The notes beneath the pieces were generated by a model. It was not told where the DNA came from and did not search any database. It was given only the letters and a program-made list of their open reading frames with translations. From Solirubrobacter soli DSM 22325 (GTDB lineage Bacteria > Actinomycetota > Thermoleophilia > Solirubrobacterales > Solirubrobacteraceae): DNA of 64,000 nt. The stretch is from positions 124,001 through 188,000 of the forward strand of contig NZ_KE384071.1 of the NCBI RefSeq assembly GCF_000423665.1. The letters are read 5' to 3'. Positions 55,304 to 63,400 of this stretch are shown in pieces. The position numbers were made by a program, and so were the translations under genes. Numbering within the stretch: position 1 is the first letter of the stretch; each line of letters opens with the position of its first letter.

Positions 55304-56732
55304 TGGAACCCTCCATCTGGAGCTCGATGAGGCGGTTCATCTCCACCGCGTACTCCATCGGGAGCTCCTTGACGATCGGCTCGATGAAGCCGTTGACGAT
55401 CAACTTGCCGGCCTCGTCCTCGGGGATGCCGCGGCTCATCAGGTAGAAGAGCTGCTCCTCGCCGATCTTGGACACGGAGGCCTCGTGTCCGACGTCCACG
55501 TCGTCCTCGCCGATGCGGATCGTCGGGTAGGTGTCCGAGCGCGAGTGCTCGTCGAGCAGCAGCGCGTCGCAGACGACCTTGGACTTCGAGCCGTGCGCGC
55601 CCTTGGCGACCTCGAGCAGACCGCGGTACGAGCTGCGACCGCCGTCCTTGGAGATCGACTTGGCGAAGATGTTCGACGTCGTGTTCGGCGCGGCGTGGAC
55701 GATCTTCGCCCCGGCGTCCTGATGCTGGCCCTTGCCGGCGAAGGCGATGCTCAGCACCTCGCCGTGCGCCCGCTCGCCCGTGAGGTAGACGCTCGGGTAC
55801 TTCATCGTCAGCTTGGAGCCGAGGTTGCAGTCGACCCACTCGACCGTCGCGTCGGTCTCGGCGATCGCGCGCTTGGTGACGAGGTTGTAGACGTTCTGCG
55901 ACCAGTTCTGGACCGTCGTGTAGCGGATCCGCGCGCCCGGCTTGGCGATCAGCTCGACGACGGCGGAGTGCAGGGAGTCCGAGCTCCACACCGGCGCGGT
56001 GCAGCCCTCGACGTAGTGCACGTAGGAGCCCTCGTCGGCGATGATCAGCGTCCGCTCGAACTGGCCCATGTTCTCGGTGTTGATGCGGAAGTAGGCCTGC
56101 AGCGGCATCTCGACGTGCACGCCCGGCGGGACGTAGACGAACGAGCCGCCCGACCAGACCGCGGAGTTCAGCGCCGCGAGCTTGTTGTCGTTGGCGGGGA
56201 TGATCGACGCGAAGTACTGGCGGACGAGGTCCTCGTGCTCGCGCAGCCCCGAGTCCATGTCCATGAAGATGACGCCCTGCTTCTCGAGGTCCTCGCGCAC
56301 CTGGTGGTAGACGACCTCGGACTCGTACTGGGCGCCGACGCCGGAGAGGAACTTGCGCTCGGCCTCGGGGATGCCGAGACGGTCGAACGTGTTCTTGATG
56401 TCCTCGGGGACGTCGTCCCACGTGCGCGACGACTTCTCCGAAGCGCGCACGAAGTAGTGGATGTTGTCGTAGTCGACCTCGGCCAGCATCGGCGAGCCCC
56501 AGGTCGGCTGCGGGCGGGCCAGGAAGTAGTCGAGCGACTTCAGCCGGAACTCGCGCATCCACTGCGGCTCGTTCTTGAACTCGGAGATCTGCGCGACCAG
56601 CTCCTTCGACAGGCCCTTCGGGGCCTTGAAGGCGTAGCCCGTCTCCGGGTCGTGGAAGCCGAACTTCGACTCATAGTCAGAATTGATGCCGACCAGCGCC
56701 TGCTGCTCGGCGATCACCTCGGGAGTAGCCAT
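55296..56732 (-). CDS. sufB: Fe-S cluster assembly protein SufB
   Basis: 478 residues with the SufB core: FVYVPPGVHVEMPLQAYFRI, SYVHYVEGCTAPVWSSDSLH, RYTTVQNWSQNVYNLVTKRA and YLMSRGIPEDEAGKLIVNGF. It is the scaffold on which Fe-S clusters are assembled. The conserved Cys in VEGCTAP is present. It starts 4 bases after the Rieske protein stop. Confidence 0.95.
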   Translation of the reverse strand: MATPEVIAEQQALVGINSDYESKFGFHDPETGYAFKAPKGLSKELVAQISEFKNEPQWMREFRLKSLDYFLARPQPTWGSPMLAEVDYDNIHYFVRASEKSSRTWDDVPEDIKNTFDRLGIPEAERKFLSGVGAQYESEVVYHQVREDLEKQGVIFMDMDSGLREHEDLVRQYFASIIPANDNKLAALNSAVWSGGSFVYVPPGVHVEMPLQAYFRINTENMGQFERTLIIADEGSYVHYVEGCTAPVWSSDSLHSAVVELIAKPGARIRYTTVQNWSQNVYNLVTKRAIAETDATVEWVDCNLGSKLTMKYPSVYLTGERAHGEVLSIAFAGKGQHQDAGAKIVHAAPNTTSNIFAKSISKDGGRSSYRGLLEVAKGAHGSKSKVVCDALLLDEHSRSDTYPTIRIGEDDVDVGHEASVSKIGEEQLFYLMSRGIPEDEAGKLIVNGFIEPIVKELPMEYAVEMNRLIELQMEGSIG

Positions 56733-56736
56733 CAGG

Positions 56737-57054
56737 TCAGTCGACCTCCACTCGAATCACGCCGTCCTCGACGACCACCGGGAAGGTGTCGACGGGCACG
56801 TACGCAGGCAGGTTCAGGGGCTTTCCGGTTCTCAGGTCGAAGCGCGACCCGTGCCGGGGGCATTCGATGACGCAATCCTCTTCGTCGAGCTCACCGTCGA
56901 CGAGCTCGCCGTCGTCATGCGAGCAGCGGTCCTCGATGGCGAAGATCTCGCCGCGACAGTTGACGACGCCGATCTCGAGGTCCTCGTGTACCACCAGGCG
57001 CTTGGCGCCGGGCGGCAGGTCCTCGAGGGCACAGATGTCGATCAATTCGCTCAC
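56737..57054 (-). CDS. Rieske-type ferredoxin of the suf operon
   Basis: 105 residues from a GTG at 57054. Rieske 2Fe-2S motif CSHDDGELVDG and CPRHGSRFD (C-x-H and C-x2-H pattern), typical of bphF-like ferredoxins. It is first in the operon with sufB and sufD, a layout often seen in Actinobacteria. It may supply electrons for assembly or serve as a target; not established. Confidence 0.9.
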   Translation of the reverse strand: MSELIDICALEDLPPGAKRLVVHEDLEIGVVNCRGEIFAIEDRCSHDDGELVDGELDEEDCVIECPRHGSRFDLRTGKPLNLPAYVPVDTFPVVVEDGVIRVEVD

Positions 57055-57117
57055 GCAGAGAAAATCCGAGTCCGGAGGTATGGATTCTATCGACGGGCCT
57101 GTGGCTAGCCTGGGCTG

Positions 57118-57882
57118 ATGGCTCTGAGGCCGCTCGTGGGGGTCACCACGTCCGAAGTCCGACGCGCGGAGCGCACGCAGCCGCTCCCTGAAGGCGAGCC
57201 GCCGCAGCACGAGCTGGCGCTCGGCATGCCGTACGTGCGCGCGCTGGCGCGTGCGGGAGCGATCCCGGTCGTGCTCCCGCCCCTGCGCGTGGACGACGTC
57301 CCGGCGCAGCTGAGCTGCCTGCAGGGGATCTGCCTCTCGGGCGGCCCGGACCTCGACCCGACGAAGTACGGCGCGTCGCCGGTGGCCGAGCTCGGGCCGA
57401 TCGAGCCCGCCCTTGACGACTTCGAGCTCGCCGTCGCGCGGGTCGCCGACGCCGCCGGCCTGCCCATCCTGGGCATCTGCCGCGGCGCGCAGGCGCTCAA
57501 CGTCGCCCGCGGCGGCACGCTGCACCAGCACCTCCCGGCGATCACCGACCACTCGATCGCCCACCGCCAGACCGACCCGGGCTGGGTCGAGACGCACCCG
57601 GTGCACGTCGCGGGCGACTCCCGCCTCGCGCGCGTGCTGGGGCTGGAAGAGCTGTGGGCGAACTCCTTCCACCACCAGGCCGTCGACCGGCTGGGCAGCG
57701 GTCTGACCGCCGTCGCGTGGGCGCCGGACGGGACGGTCGAGGGGATCGAGGACTCGGGTGAGCGCTTCGTGGTCGGCGTCCAATGGCACGCCGAGACGCT
57801 CGACCGCGGTCCGGTCCACCCGCGCCTCTTCGAGGCGCTCGTCGCCGCCGCCTCGGGCGCGCGCCTGGACCTCGCGGCCTAG
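57118..57882 (+). CDS. Class I glutamine amidotransferase-like hydrolase, PuuD-type
   Basis: 254 residues. Nucleophile Cys in ILGICRGAQALNVARGG, SGGPDLDPTKYG, His and Glu in GVQWHAETLDR. These are gamma-glutamyl-gamma-aminobutyrate hydrolase features (peptidase C26). It is divergent from the Rieske gene with 63 bases between starts and overlaps the DUF4190 gene by 4 bases at its 3' end. Confidence 0.9.
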   Translation: MALRPLVGVTTSEVRRAERTQPLPEGEPPQHELALGMPYVRALARAGAIPVVLPPLRVDDVPAQLSCLQGICLSGGPDLDPTKYGASPVAELGPIEPALDDFELAVARVADAAGLPILGICRGAQALNVARGGTLHQHLPAITDHSIAHRQTDPGWVETHPVHVAGDSRLARVLGLEELWANSFHHQAVDRLGSGLTAVAWAPDGTVEGIEDSGERFVVGVQWHAETLDRGPVHPRLFEALVAAASGARLDLAA

Positions 57883-58166
57883 CTGGCCGCGTAGAGGAAC
57901 ATCAGCAGCACGACCGCCTCGATCGCGCCGATCGCCACCCCGACCCAGCCCAGGATGAGCCCCACCTGGGCGTTCTGGCCGCCGCCGATCCGCCCGCGCG
58001 ACTCCGCGATCTCCGCGCGCGCCTGGGTGGCGAACACGATCGCCAGGACCGAGCACACCAGTGGGCACACGATCAGCCCGGCGATGCCCAGGATCAGCGA
58101 GGCGAGCGCCTTTCCGCTCGACTCCGGTTGCGGGTTGTACGGCCGATATGCGTTCTCCCAGCTCAT
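57879..58166 (-). CDS. DUF4190 small membrane protein 1
   Basis: 95 residues with two hydrophobic helices (ALASLILGIAGLIVCPLVCS and ILGWVGVAIGAIEAVVLLMF) around a short QARAEIAESRGRIGG linker, as in DUF4190 proteins. Role unknown. Convergent with the PuuD-type gene. Confidence 0.82.
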   Translation of the reverse strand: MSWENAYRPYNPQPESSGKALASLILGIAGLIVCPLVCSVLAIVFATQARAEIAESRGRIGGGQNAQVGLILGWVGVAIGAIEAVVLLMFLYAAS

Positions 58167-58203
58167 CGGTGCGGCAACCTACACCGGCAGCGGGCCGCCG
58201 TCC

Positions 58204-58572
58204 ATGGCAGACTCGTTCGCGATGCGTGACGGTGCCGGGCTTCTCGCGCTGGGCTGCGCGCCGTTCGTGGCGGGCGCGATCGTGCCCGCGGACGGGAACA
58301 CCGGGCTGATCTGCCCGTTCCGCGAGATCACCGGGCTCCCCTGCCCGCTGTGCGGGGCGACGCGGGCGTTCGCGCTCGCCGCGCGGGGGGACGCGCGCTT
58401 CCTCGACTACAACGGGGTCTGGGTCGTGCTCGCGGCGCTGCTGATCGTCGCGGGGGTGGTGGTGCTCGTCACCCGTTGGCGCCCGCGCGTGAGCACGGCG
58501 CTCCTCGCGGGTGTGGTGGTCGCCGCGGCGTGGGGCTACGCCTTAGCGCACCGCACCGCGATCGTCGGTTGA
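58204..58572 (+). CDS. DUF2752 membrane protein
   Basis: 122 residues from ATG 58204 (ATG 58222 alternative). Helix, then FREITGLPCPLCGATRAFAL with the CPxCGxTRA motif of DUF2752, then FLDYNG and two further helices. Function unknown. It sits between two DUF4190 genes, the second converging 4 bases from its stop. Confidence 0.85.
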   Translation: MADSFAMRDGAGLLALGCAPFVAGAIVPADGNTGLICPFREITGLPCPLCGATRAFALAARGDARFLDYNGVWVVLAALLIVAGVVVLVTRWRPRVSTALLAGVVVAAAWGYALAHRTAIVG

Positions 58573-58576
58573 CGCG

Positions 58577-59038
58577 TTAGCTCGACGCGATGCCGCCGAT
58601 CACGGCGAGCGTGAAGAACAGGCCCCAGAAGCCCAGCGAGACCCAGCCGAGGACGATCCCCGCGACCGCGACGCCGCGGCCGCCGAGCTGGCCGCCCGCC
58701 GCGTCGATCTGGCTCTTCGCCTGGTAGCCGAAGACGAGCGCGAGGACCGAGGCGATGATCGGACAGAACACGAGCCCGACGATCCCGAGGATCAGCGACG
58801 CGACGGCCTGACCCGGGGTCCGCGGCTGCGGGGTCCAGCCTGCGTACTGCTGCTGCGGCGCGGGCTGCTGCCACTGCGGCGCGGGCTCGCGTTGCCACTC
58901 CGACTGCGGCTGCTGCTGCCACGCGGGCGGCTCGTCGGGCTGCTCGCCGAGCGGGTTCCCGGACGTCCACTGGGGCTTGGACTCGTCCTCGCGCCGCTGC
59001 CACTGCGGGTTCGGGTTCTCGTCTCCCGGGAGGCTCAT
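58577..59038 (-). CDS. DUF4190 membrane protein 2 with Gln/Trp/Pro-rich N-terminus
   Basis: 153 residues from MSLPGDENPNPQWQR. The N-terminal ~80 residues are rich in Gln, Trp and Pro (QQQPQSEWQREPAPQWQQ). The C-terminal part has the DUF4190 hairpin of helices (AVASLILGIVGLVFCPIIAS and VAGIVLGWVSLGFWGLFFTL). Paralogue of 57879-58166 with an added disordered cytoplasmic tail. Function unknown. Divergent from the SDR at 59078. Confidence 0.83.
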   Translation of the reverse strand: MSLPGDENPNPQWQRREDESKPQWTSGNPLGEQPDEPPAWQQQPQSEWQREPAPQWQQPAPQQQYAGWTPQPRTPGQAVASLILGIVGLVFCPIIASVLALVFGYQAKSQIDAAGGQLGGRGVAVAGIVLGWVSLGFWGLFFTLAVIGGIASS

Positions 59039-59077
59039 GTGCGCACAACCGTACCCCAACCTTTAGCGTTCGTGGCG

Positions 59078-59932
59078 ATGTCCTGGAACCTCGACGGGCG
59101 CGTGGCGCTCATCACCGGCGGCGCGTCGGGCATCGGCGCCGAGCTCGCGCGCCAGCTCGCGGCGCGTGGCATGCGGATCGCGCTGATCGACCGCGACGAG
59201 CGGGTCGCCGCTGTCCTCCCCGGCGCCGAGACCGCGGTCGCCGACGTGCGCGACCGGGACGCGCTCACCGCGGCCGTCGACGACCTCGCGCGCCGCCTCG
59301 GCGGGATCGATGTCGCGGTCGCCAACGCGGGGATCGCCACGGGCGGTCCGCTGCGGATGGTCGGTCCCGACACGGTCGAGGACACGATCGAGATCAACCT
59401 GCTCGGCGTGTGGCGGACGGTGCGAGCGGCGATCCCGCACGTGCTCGAGCGCCGCGGGCACATCCTGATGATCGCCTCGGCCGCGGCGGTGCTGCCGGCG
59501 TCGGGGCTCGGGGCGTACAGCGCGTCCAAGGCGGGTGTCGAAGCGCTCGGCCGTTCGCTGCGGGTGGAGCTCAAGCCGCACGGCGTCTCCGTCGGCGTCG
59601 GCTACTACCTGTTCCTCAACACGCCGATGGTGACGGTGGGTGAGGCGAGCCCGGTGCTGAGCGGGTCCAAGTCGCGGCTCCCGTCGCCGATCGCCAAGAC
59701 CTGGCCTTTGGAGCCCGCCGTCGCGCGCACGGTCGCGTCGATCGAGAAGCGCTCGCGGGCGGCGGTCTACCCGCCGTTCCTGCGCGGGATGATGGCGCTG
59801 CGCGGGCTGCTCGACAACCCGCTCGCCGACCGCGCGATGGTCGCGGGCGTCACCGACATGGAGACGGCGTTCGCCGCCGAGGCCGAGCGGGTGGGTGCGG
59901 ACGCCGCGGCTCGGAGCGTCGGGAACAATTGA
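59078..59932 (+). CDS. Short-chain dehydrogenase/reductase
   Basis: 284 residues from ATG 59078. TGGASGIGAELA, NAGIA, catalytic Ser in LMIASAAAVLPAS and YSASKAG. Has an extended C-terminus (RGLLDNPLADRAMVAGVTD) beyond the usual 250 residues. Likely a steroid- or alcohol-type dehydrogenase; substrate not known. The TGA overlaps the TTG start of the kinase by 4 bases. Confidence 0.9.
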   Translation: MSWNLDGRVALITGGASGIGAELARQLAARGMRIALIDRDERVAAVLPGAETAVADVRDRDALTAAVDDLARRLGGIDVAVANAGIATGGPLRMVGPDTVEDTIEINLLGVWRTVRAAIPHVLERRGHILMIASAAAVLPASGLGAYSASKAGVEALGRSLRVELKPHGVSVGVGYYLFLNTPMVTVGEASPVLSGSKSRLPSPIAKTWPLEPAVARTVASIEKRSRAAVYPPFLRGMMALRGLLDNPLADRAMVAGVTDMETAFAAEAERVGADAAARSVGNN

Positions 59933-61158
59933 TCGATCGTGTCATCGCCGGGCACCGCATCACGCGGCTGGTCGGCCGGGGTGGGATGGGCGTGGTCTAT
60001 GAGGCGGTCGAGGAGGCGCTCGGGCGCACGGTCGCGTTGAAGCTGGTCGCGCCCGAGCGGGCGGGTGAGCCGGGTTTCCGCGAACGGTTCATCGCGGAGT
60101 CGCGGCTGGCGGCGTCGATCGATCACCCGAACGTCCTGCCGGTCTTCAAGGCGGGTGAGGAGGACGGGCTGCTGTACCTGGCGATGCGGTTCGTCGACGG
60201 GGCGGATCTGCGGTCGCTCTCACCGCTGGAGGAGATGCGCGCCGCGCACGTCGTCGCGCAGGTGGGGTCTGCGTTGGACGCCGCGCACGCCCGCCGGCTC
60301 GTGCATCGCGACGTCAAGCCCGCCAACGTGCTGATCGCCCCGGGCGACCACGCGTACCTGACCGACTTCGGGCTGGTGAAGGCGCTCGACGACAGCGGCG
60401 GGCAGACGGTCAGCGGGCATCTGGTGGGCACGCTCGACTACGTCGCGCCGGAGCGCATCCGCGGCGAGGGGGACGGCCCGGCGGCGGACCTCTACTCGCT
60501 CGGCTGCGTGCTCTTCTACGCGCTCACCGGGCAGGTGCCGTTTCCTTTGGAGGGCACCGAACGCAAGCTCTGGGCGCACCTGTCCGAGCCGCCGCCGAAG
60601 CTCGACTCGCCGTTCGACGCGGTGATCGCGCGAGCCTTGGCGAAGGATCCGCTGGAGCGGTACGAGTCGGGCGCCGCGTTGGGCGTCGCCGCGATCGCCG
60701 CCGCGGGCGGGTCGCAGCCTTCCCCGCTGTTGGACGCCGCACGTCGGTGCGAGCGGGGCATCCGCGTCGCTGCGCCGGAGTTCGCGGGCGAGGCGGCGGG
60801 GCTGCTGGCGGCGTTCGAGCACGCCGCGCACCGTGCCGCGCTGCTGCGGGAGGCGCTCGCCGACACGCCGCCGGAGCGGATCGAGCGGCGCCTGGCGGAG
60901 GTGCGCGGCGGGCAGGACGCGGGCAAGGCGAAGCTCGTCGCCGCTTTGGCGCGCCACCTCGCCGTCCAACGCAAGATGCAGACCGCGCTGGCCGCCTACG
61001 ACGCCGACACCGAGCGCATCCTGATCGAGCTCGAGACCGTGAGGGGGCGGGTGCTGGCCGACGACACCGCGGCGGCCGAACGGCTGGCCGCGCTGCAGGA
61101 CGAGATCGAGACGATCGCCGACACGCTCGACCGCGCAGGTGGGGAATCCACCACCTAG
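59929..61158 (+). CDS. Soluble Ser/Thr protein kinase
   Basis: 409 residues from TTG 59929. Kinase domain at about 1-260: G-loop LVGRGGMGVVYEA, VALKL, catalytic loop LVHRDVKPANVLI, DFGLVKAL, APERIRGEG with YSLGCVLFYALTG. The C-terminal 150 residues are a helical coiled-coil-like region (ERIERRLAEVRGGQDAGKAK, LIELETVRGRVLADDTAAAE). No membrane helix or PASTA domains. Translationally coupled to the SDR gene. Confidence 0.92.
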   Translation: MIDRVIAGHRITRLVGRGGMGVVYEAVEEALGRTVALKLVAPERAGEPGFRERFIAESRLAASIDHPNVLPVFKAGEEDGLLYLAMRFVDGADLRSLSPLEEMRAAHVVAQVGSALDAAHARRLVHRDVKPANVLIAPGDHAYLTDFGLVKALDDSGGQTVSGHLVGTLDYVAPERIRGEGDGPAADLYSLGCVLFYALTGQVPFPLEGTERKLWAHLSEPPPKLDSPFDAVIARALAKDPLERYESGAALGVAAIAAAGGSQPSPLLDAARRCERGIRVAAPEFAGEAAGLLAAFEHAAHRAALLREALADTPPERIERRLAEVRGGQDAGKAKLVAALARHLAVQRKMQTALAAYDADTERILIELETVRGRVLADDTAAAERLAALQDEIETIADTLDRAGGESTT

Positions 61159-61199
61159 GGAAGCTTTTCGCTTCCTCGACGTCATCAGATAGTGACGAC

Positions 61200-61904
61200 A
61201 TGTCGACGATCTTCAGCACGATGCGCCGCACAGGGCGGCGCCGCTTCATCGAGAGCTACGAGTTCTCCGCGGCTCTGCGCGACAAGCTGGTGGGCGAGCT
61301 CGGCAGCGGCCACGCCGCCGACGTCGCGCTCGACGGCCTGCGCGGGTGGTACCTCGCCTGCCTGTACGCCGACAACCGCCTGATCGGGATGCCCTCCAAG
61401 GCCGTCGACGAGGCCTGGCACGAGATGATCCTGATCACCCGCGAGTACACGTCCTTCTGCGACCGCGCCTTCGGCCGCTACCTGCACCACAACCCGGACT
61501 CGACGCTCTCGGTCTCGATGGACGACATCACGGCCCTCACGCTCGCGATCGTCGACAAGCACGAGCTGCCGATGACGCTCTTCACCGCCGACCAGGAAGC
61601 CGCCCTCAAGGACGGCTTCAACTGGAGCTCGCGCGACCTCCGCCGCCTCCGCAACATCACCAGGCGCAACGACCGCGCGCGCAACCGCCGCCGCAACGCG
61701 ACCGCGGGCGCGGGCTTCGCCGGCGCCTACGTCCCCGGCGACGGCTCCTCGTCCGACGGAGGCTGGTCGTTCTTCGGCCTCTTCGGCGACGACGGAGGCG
61801 GAGGCGGAGGCGGCCACCACGGCGGGGGAGGCCACGACGGAGGCGGCGGCTGCGGCGGAGGCGGGTGCGGCGGAGGCGGCGGCTGCGGAGGCGGCGGCAG
61901 CTAA
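61200..61904 (+). CDS. Glycine-rich domain protein with Cys-Gly tail
   Basis: 234 residues from ATG 61200. The first 170 residues have AVDEAWHEMILITREYTSFC and FGRYLHHNPDSTLS, similar to the conserved WH-type motif of glycine-rich domain (GRDP-like) proteins. The tail after about 190 is GGGHHGGGGHDGGGGCGGGG with three Cys. It may be a secreted or surface protein, but no signal peptide is seen. Function not established. Confidence 0.72.
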   Translation: MSTIFSTMRRTGRRRFIESYEFSAALRDKLVGELGSGHAADVALDGLRGWYLACLYADNRLIGMPSKAVDEAWHEMILITREYTSFCDRAFGRYLHHNPDSTLSVSMDDITALTLAIVDKHELPMTLFTADQEAALKDGFNWSSRDLRRLRNITRRNDRARNRRRNATAGAGFAGAYVPGDGSSSDGGWSFFGLFGDDGGGGGGGHHGGGGHDGGGGCGGGGCGGGGGCGGGGS

Positions 61905-61908
61905 ACCC

Positions 61909-62023
61909 CACCTAAGGTGCCTGGCACTTAAGGTTGGCTTTAGCTTCGGATCGCGCTGCAGAGCGGCGTTCGGAACCTAAAGCTGCGATAAGGGGTCAGG
62001 CAATTTAGGTTGGGTTTAGGTTT
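61909..62023. repeat. REP-like element, copy 4 (variant)
   Basis: ACCTAAGGTGCC-TGG-CACTTAAGGTT at 61910-61935 and AAGGGGTCAGGCAATTTAGGTT at 61990-62011 flank a 50-base spacer with TTGGCTTTAGCTTC at its left, recalling the TTGGCTTTA core of the other copies. It lies between convergent genes and overlaps the TAA of the cyclase-domain gene at 62016. More diverged than copies 2 and 3. Confidence 0.65.
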
Positions 62024-63035
62024 CTAGTCCGAGGACGTCCCAGGCCGGGGTGGGGGTGGCGAAGCCGCGCAGGGGGAGTTCGCCGGCCGGTTGGGTGATG
62101 GCGAGGGACTCGGTGGTGGCGAAGACGCGGCGGCTGATGAGGATCTGGCCCGGGGCGGCGGACTCGCAGAGGCGTTCGGCGAGGGTGGGGACGGTGCCGA
62201 CCGGGGCGTACTCCCAGCGGTGCTCGGAGCCGATGCGGCCGACGGTCGCGTGGCCCAACGCGATGCCCGCGGCGAGTTGGAGGTCGAAGCCGAGTCGGCT
62301 CCAGGCCTCCGCCAGCTCCCACACGCGGTCGCGTAAGGACAGCGCGAGGCGCACCGCCGCGCCCGCCGGGTCGTCGCATGGGGTCGGGTCGTTGAAGACG
62401 ACCATCAGCTCATCACCCGTCAGTCGCACGAGCGCGCCCTCGGAGGCGTCGACCAGCGCGCCCAACGCCGCGTGGTAGCCGTTCAGGACCGCGATCACGT
62501 CCTCCGGCTCGGCGCGCTCGGCGAACGAGGCGAAGCCGGCCAAGGCGCAGAAGCAGACGGCGATCTCGCGCCGATGCGCGTCCAGGACGGCCGGGTCGGA
62601 TTTGACCAGCTCGGCGACCTCGGCCGGGAGGAAGCGACGCAAGCCCCGGTTGAACGCCTCGATCTCGTCGTGGTAGGCCTTCACGCGCAGGAGAGAGCGG
62701 ACCCGCGCGAGCAGCTCGGCGTGGTCGAACGGCTTCGTGACGAAGTCGTCGGCCCCCGCGTCGAGCCCGCGCCGCTTCTCGGCCTCGCCCGACGCCGTGA
62801 TCATGATCACCGGGATGAACGCGGTCGCGGCGTCCGCCCGAATCCGCCGGCAGACCTCGTAGCCGTCGATCCCCGGCATCATCACGTCGAGCAGGACGAG
62901 GTCGACGCCGCCGGCCGCGACGAGCGACAACGCCTCCGCGCCCGACCCCGCCTCACCCACGGCGTACCCCCGCGGTTCGAGCACCGCCCGCAGCAGCCGC
63001 ACGTTCGCGGGCAGGTCGTCGACGACGAGGATCAC
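62016..63035 (-). CDS. Response regulator fused to a degenerate class III nucleotide cyclase domain
   Basis: 339 residues. Receiver at about 1-118 (ILVVDD, phosphoacceptor D50 in VLLDVMMPG, K101 in FVTKPF). The C-terminal adenylate/guanylate cyclase-like domain starts at about 155: AVCFCALAGFASFAE has Ala164 where the first metal-binding Asp is expected; GDELMVVF keeps the second Asp (D208). VGTVPTLAERL has Thr284 in place of the transition-state Asn and keeps Arg288. Catalysis as cyclase is doubtful; a signalling or sensor role is more likely. Overlaps the receiver-only gene by 4 bases. Confidence 0.87.
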   Translation of the reverse strand: MILVVDDLPANVRLLRAVLEPRGYAVGEAGSGAEALSLVAAGGVDLVLLDVMMPGIDGYEVCRRIRADAATAFIPVIMITASGEAEKRRGLDAGADDFVTKPFDHAELLARVRSLLRVKAYHDEIEAFNRGLRRFLPAEVAELVKSDPAVLDAHRREIAVCFCALAGFASFAERAEPEDVIAVLNGYHAALGALVDASEGALVRLTGDELMVVFNDPTPCDDPAGAAVRLALSLRDRVWELAEAWSRLGFDLQLAAGIALGHATVGRIGSEHRWEYAPVGTVPTLAERLCESAAPGQILISRRVFATTESLAITQPAGELPLRGFATPTPAWDVLGLET

Positions 63036-63400
63036 CGGCGGATCAGCGCCTCGACCTGCCCCGGCAGCGCGCGGATGTCGACCGGCTTCTCCACGTACCC
63101 GTCGAACCCCGCCGCGAGGATCCGAGCGCGGTCGTCCTTCATCGCGTACGCGGTCACCGCCAGCACCGGGATCGACGCCGTCGACGTGTCAGAACGCAGC
63201 GCCGTCAGCGCCTCGAACCCCGTCATCCCCGGCAGGTTGATGTCCATCAGGACGGCGTCCGGCTTCTGCACCCGCGCAAGCTCGATCCCCGCCTCGGCGT
63301 CGCGCGCCTCCAACACGGAGAACCCGGCATGACCCAGGACGTCGCGCACGAGCTTCAGGTTGCGCTCGTTGTCCTCCACGATCAGCACGACGCCGGTCAC
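63032..63400 (-). CDS. Single-domain response regulator
   Basis: 122 residues from a GTG at 63400. Receiver only: LIVEDNERN, phosphoacceptor D53 in AVLMDINLPGMTG, Lys in YVEKP. No output domain, so it probably relays phosphate between the kinase and the cyclase-domain regulator. 4-base overlaps on both sides define a phosphorelay operon. Confidence 0.9.
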   Translation of the reverse strand: MTGVVLIVEDNERNLKLVRDVLGHAGFSVLEARDAEAGIELARVQKPDAVLMDINLPGMTGFEALTALRSDTSTASIPVLAVTAYAMKDDRARILAAGFDGYVEKPVDIRALPGQVEALIRR

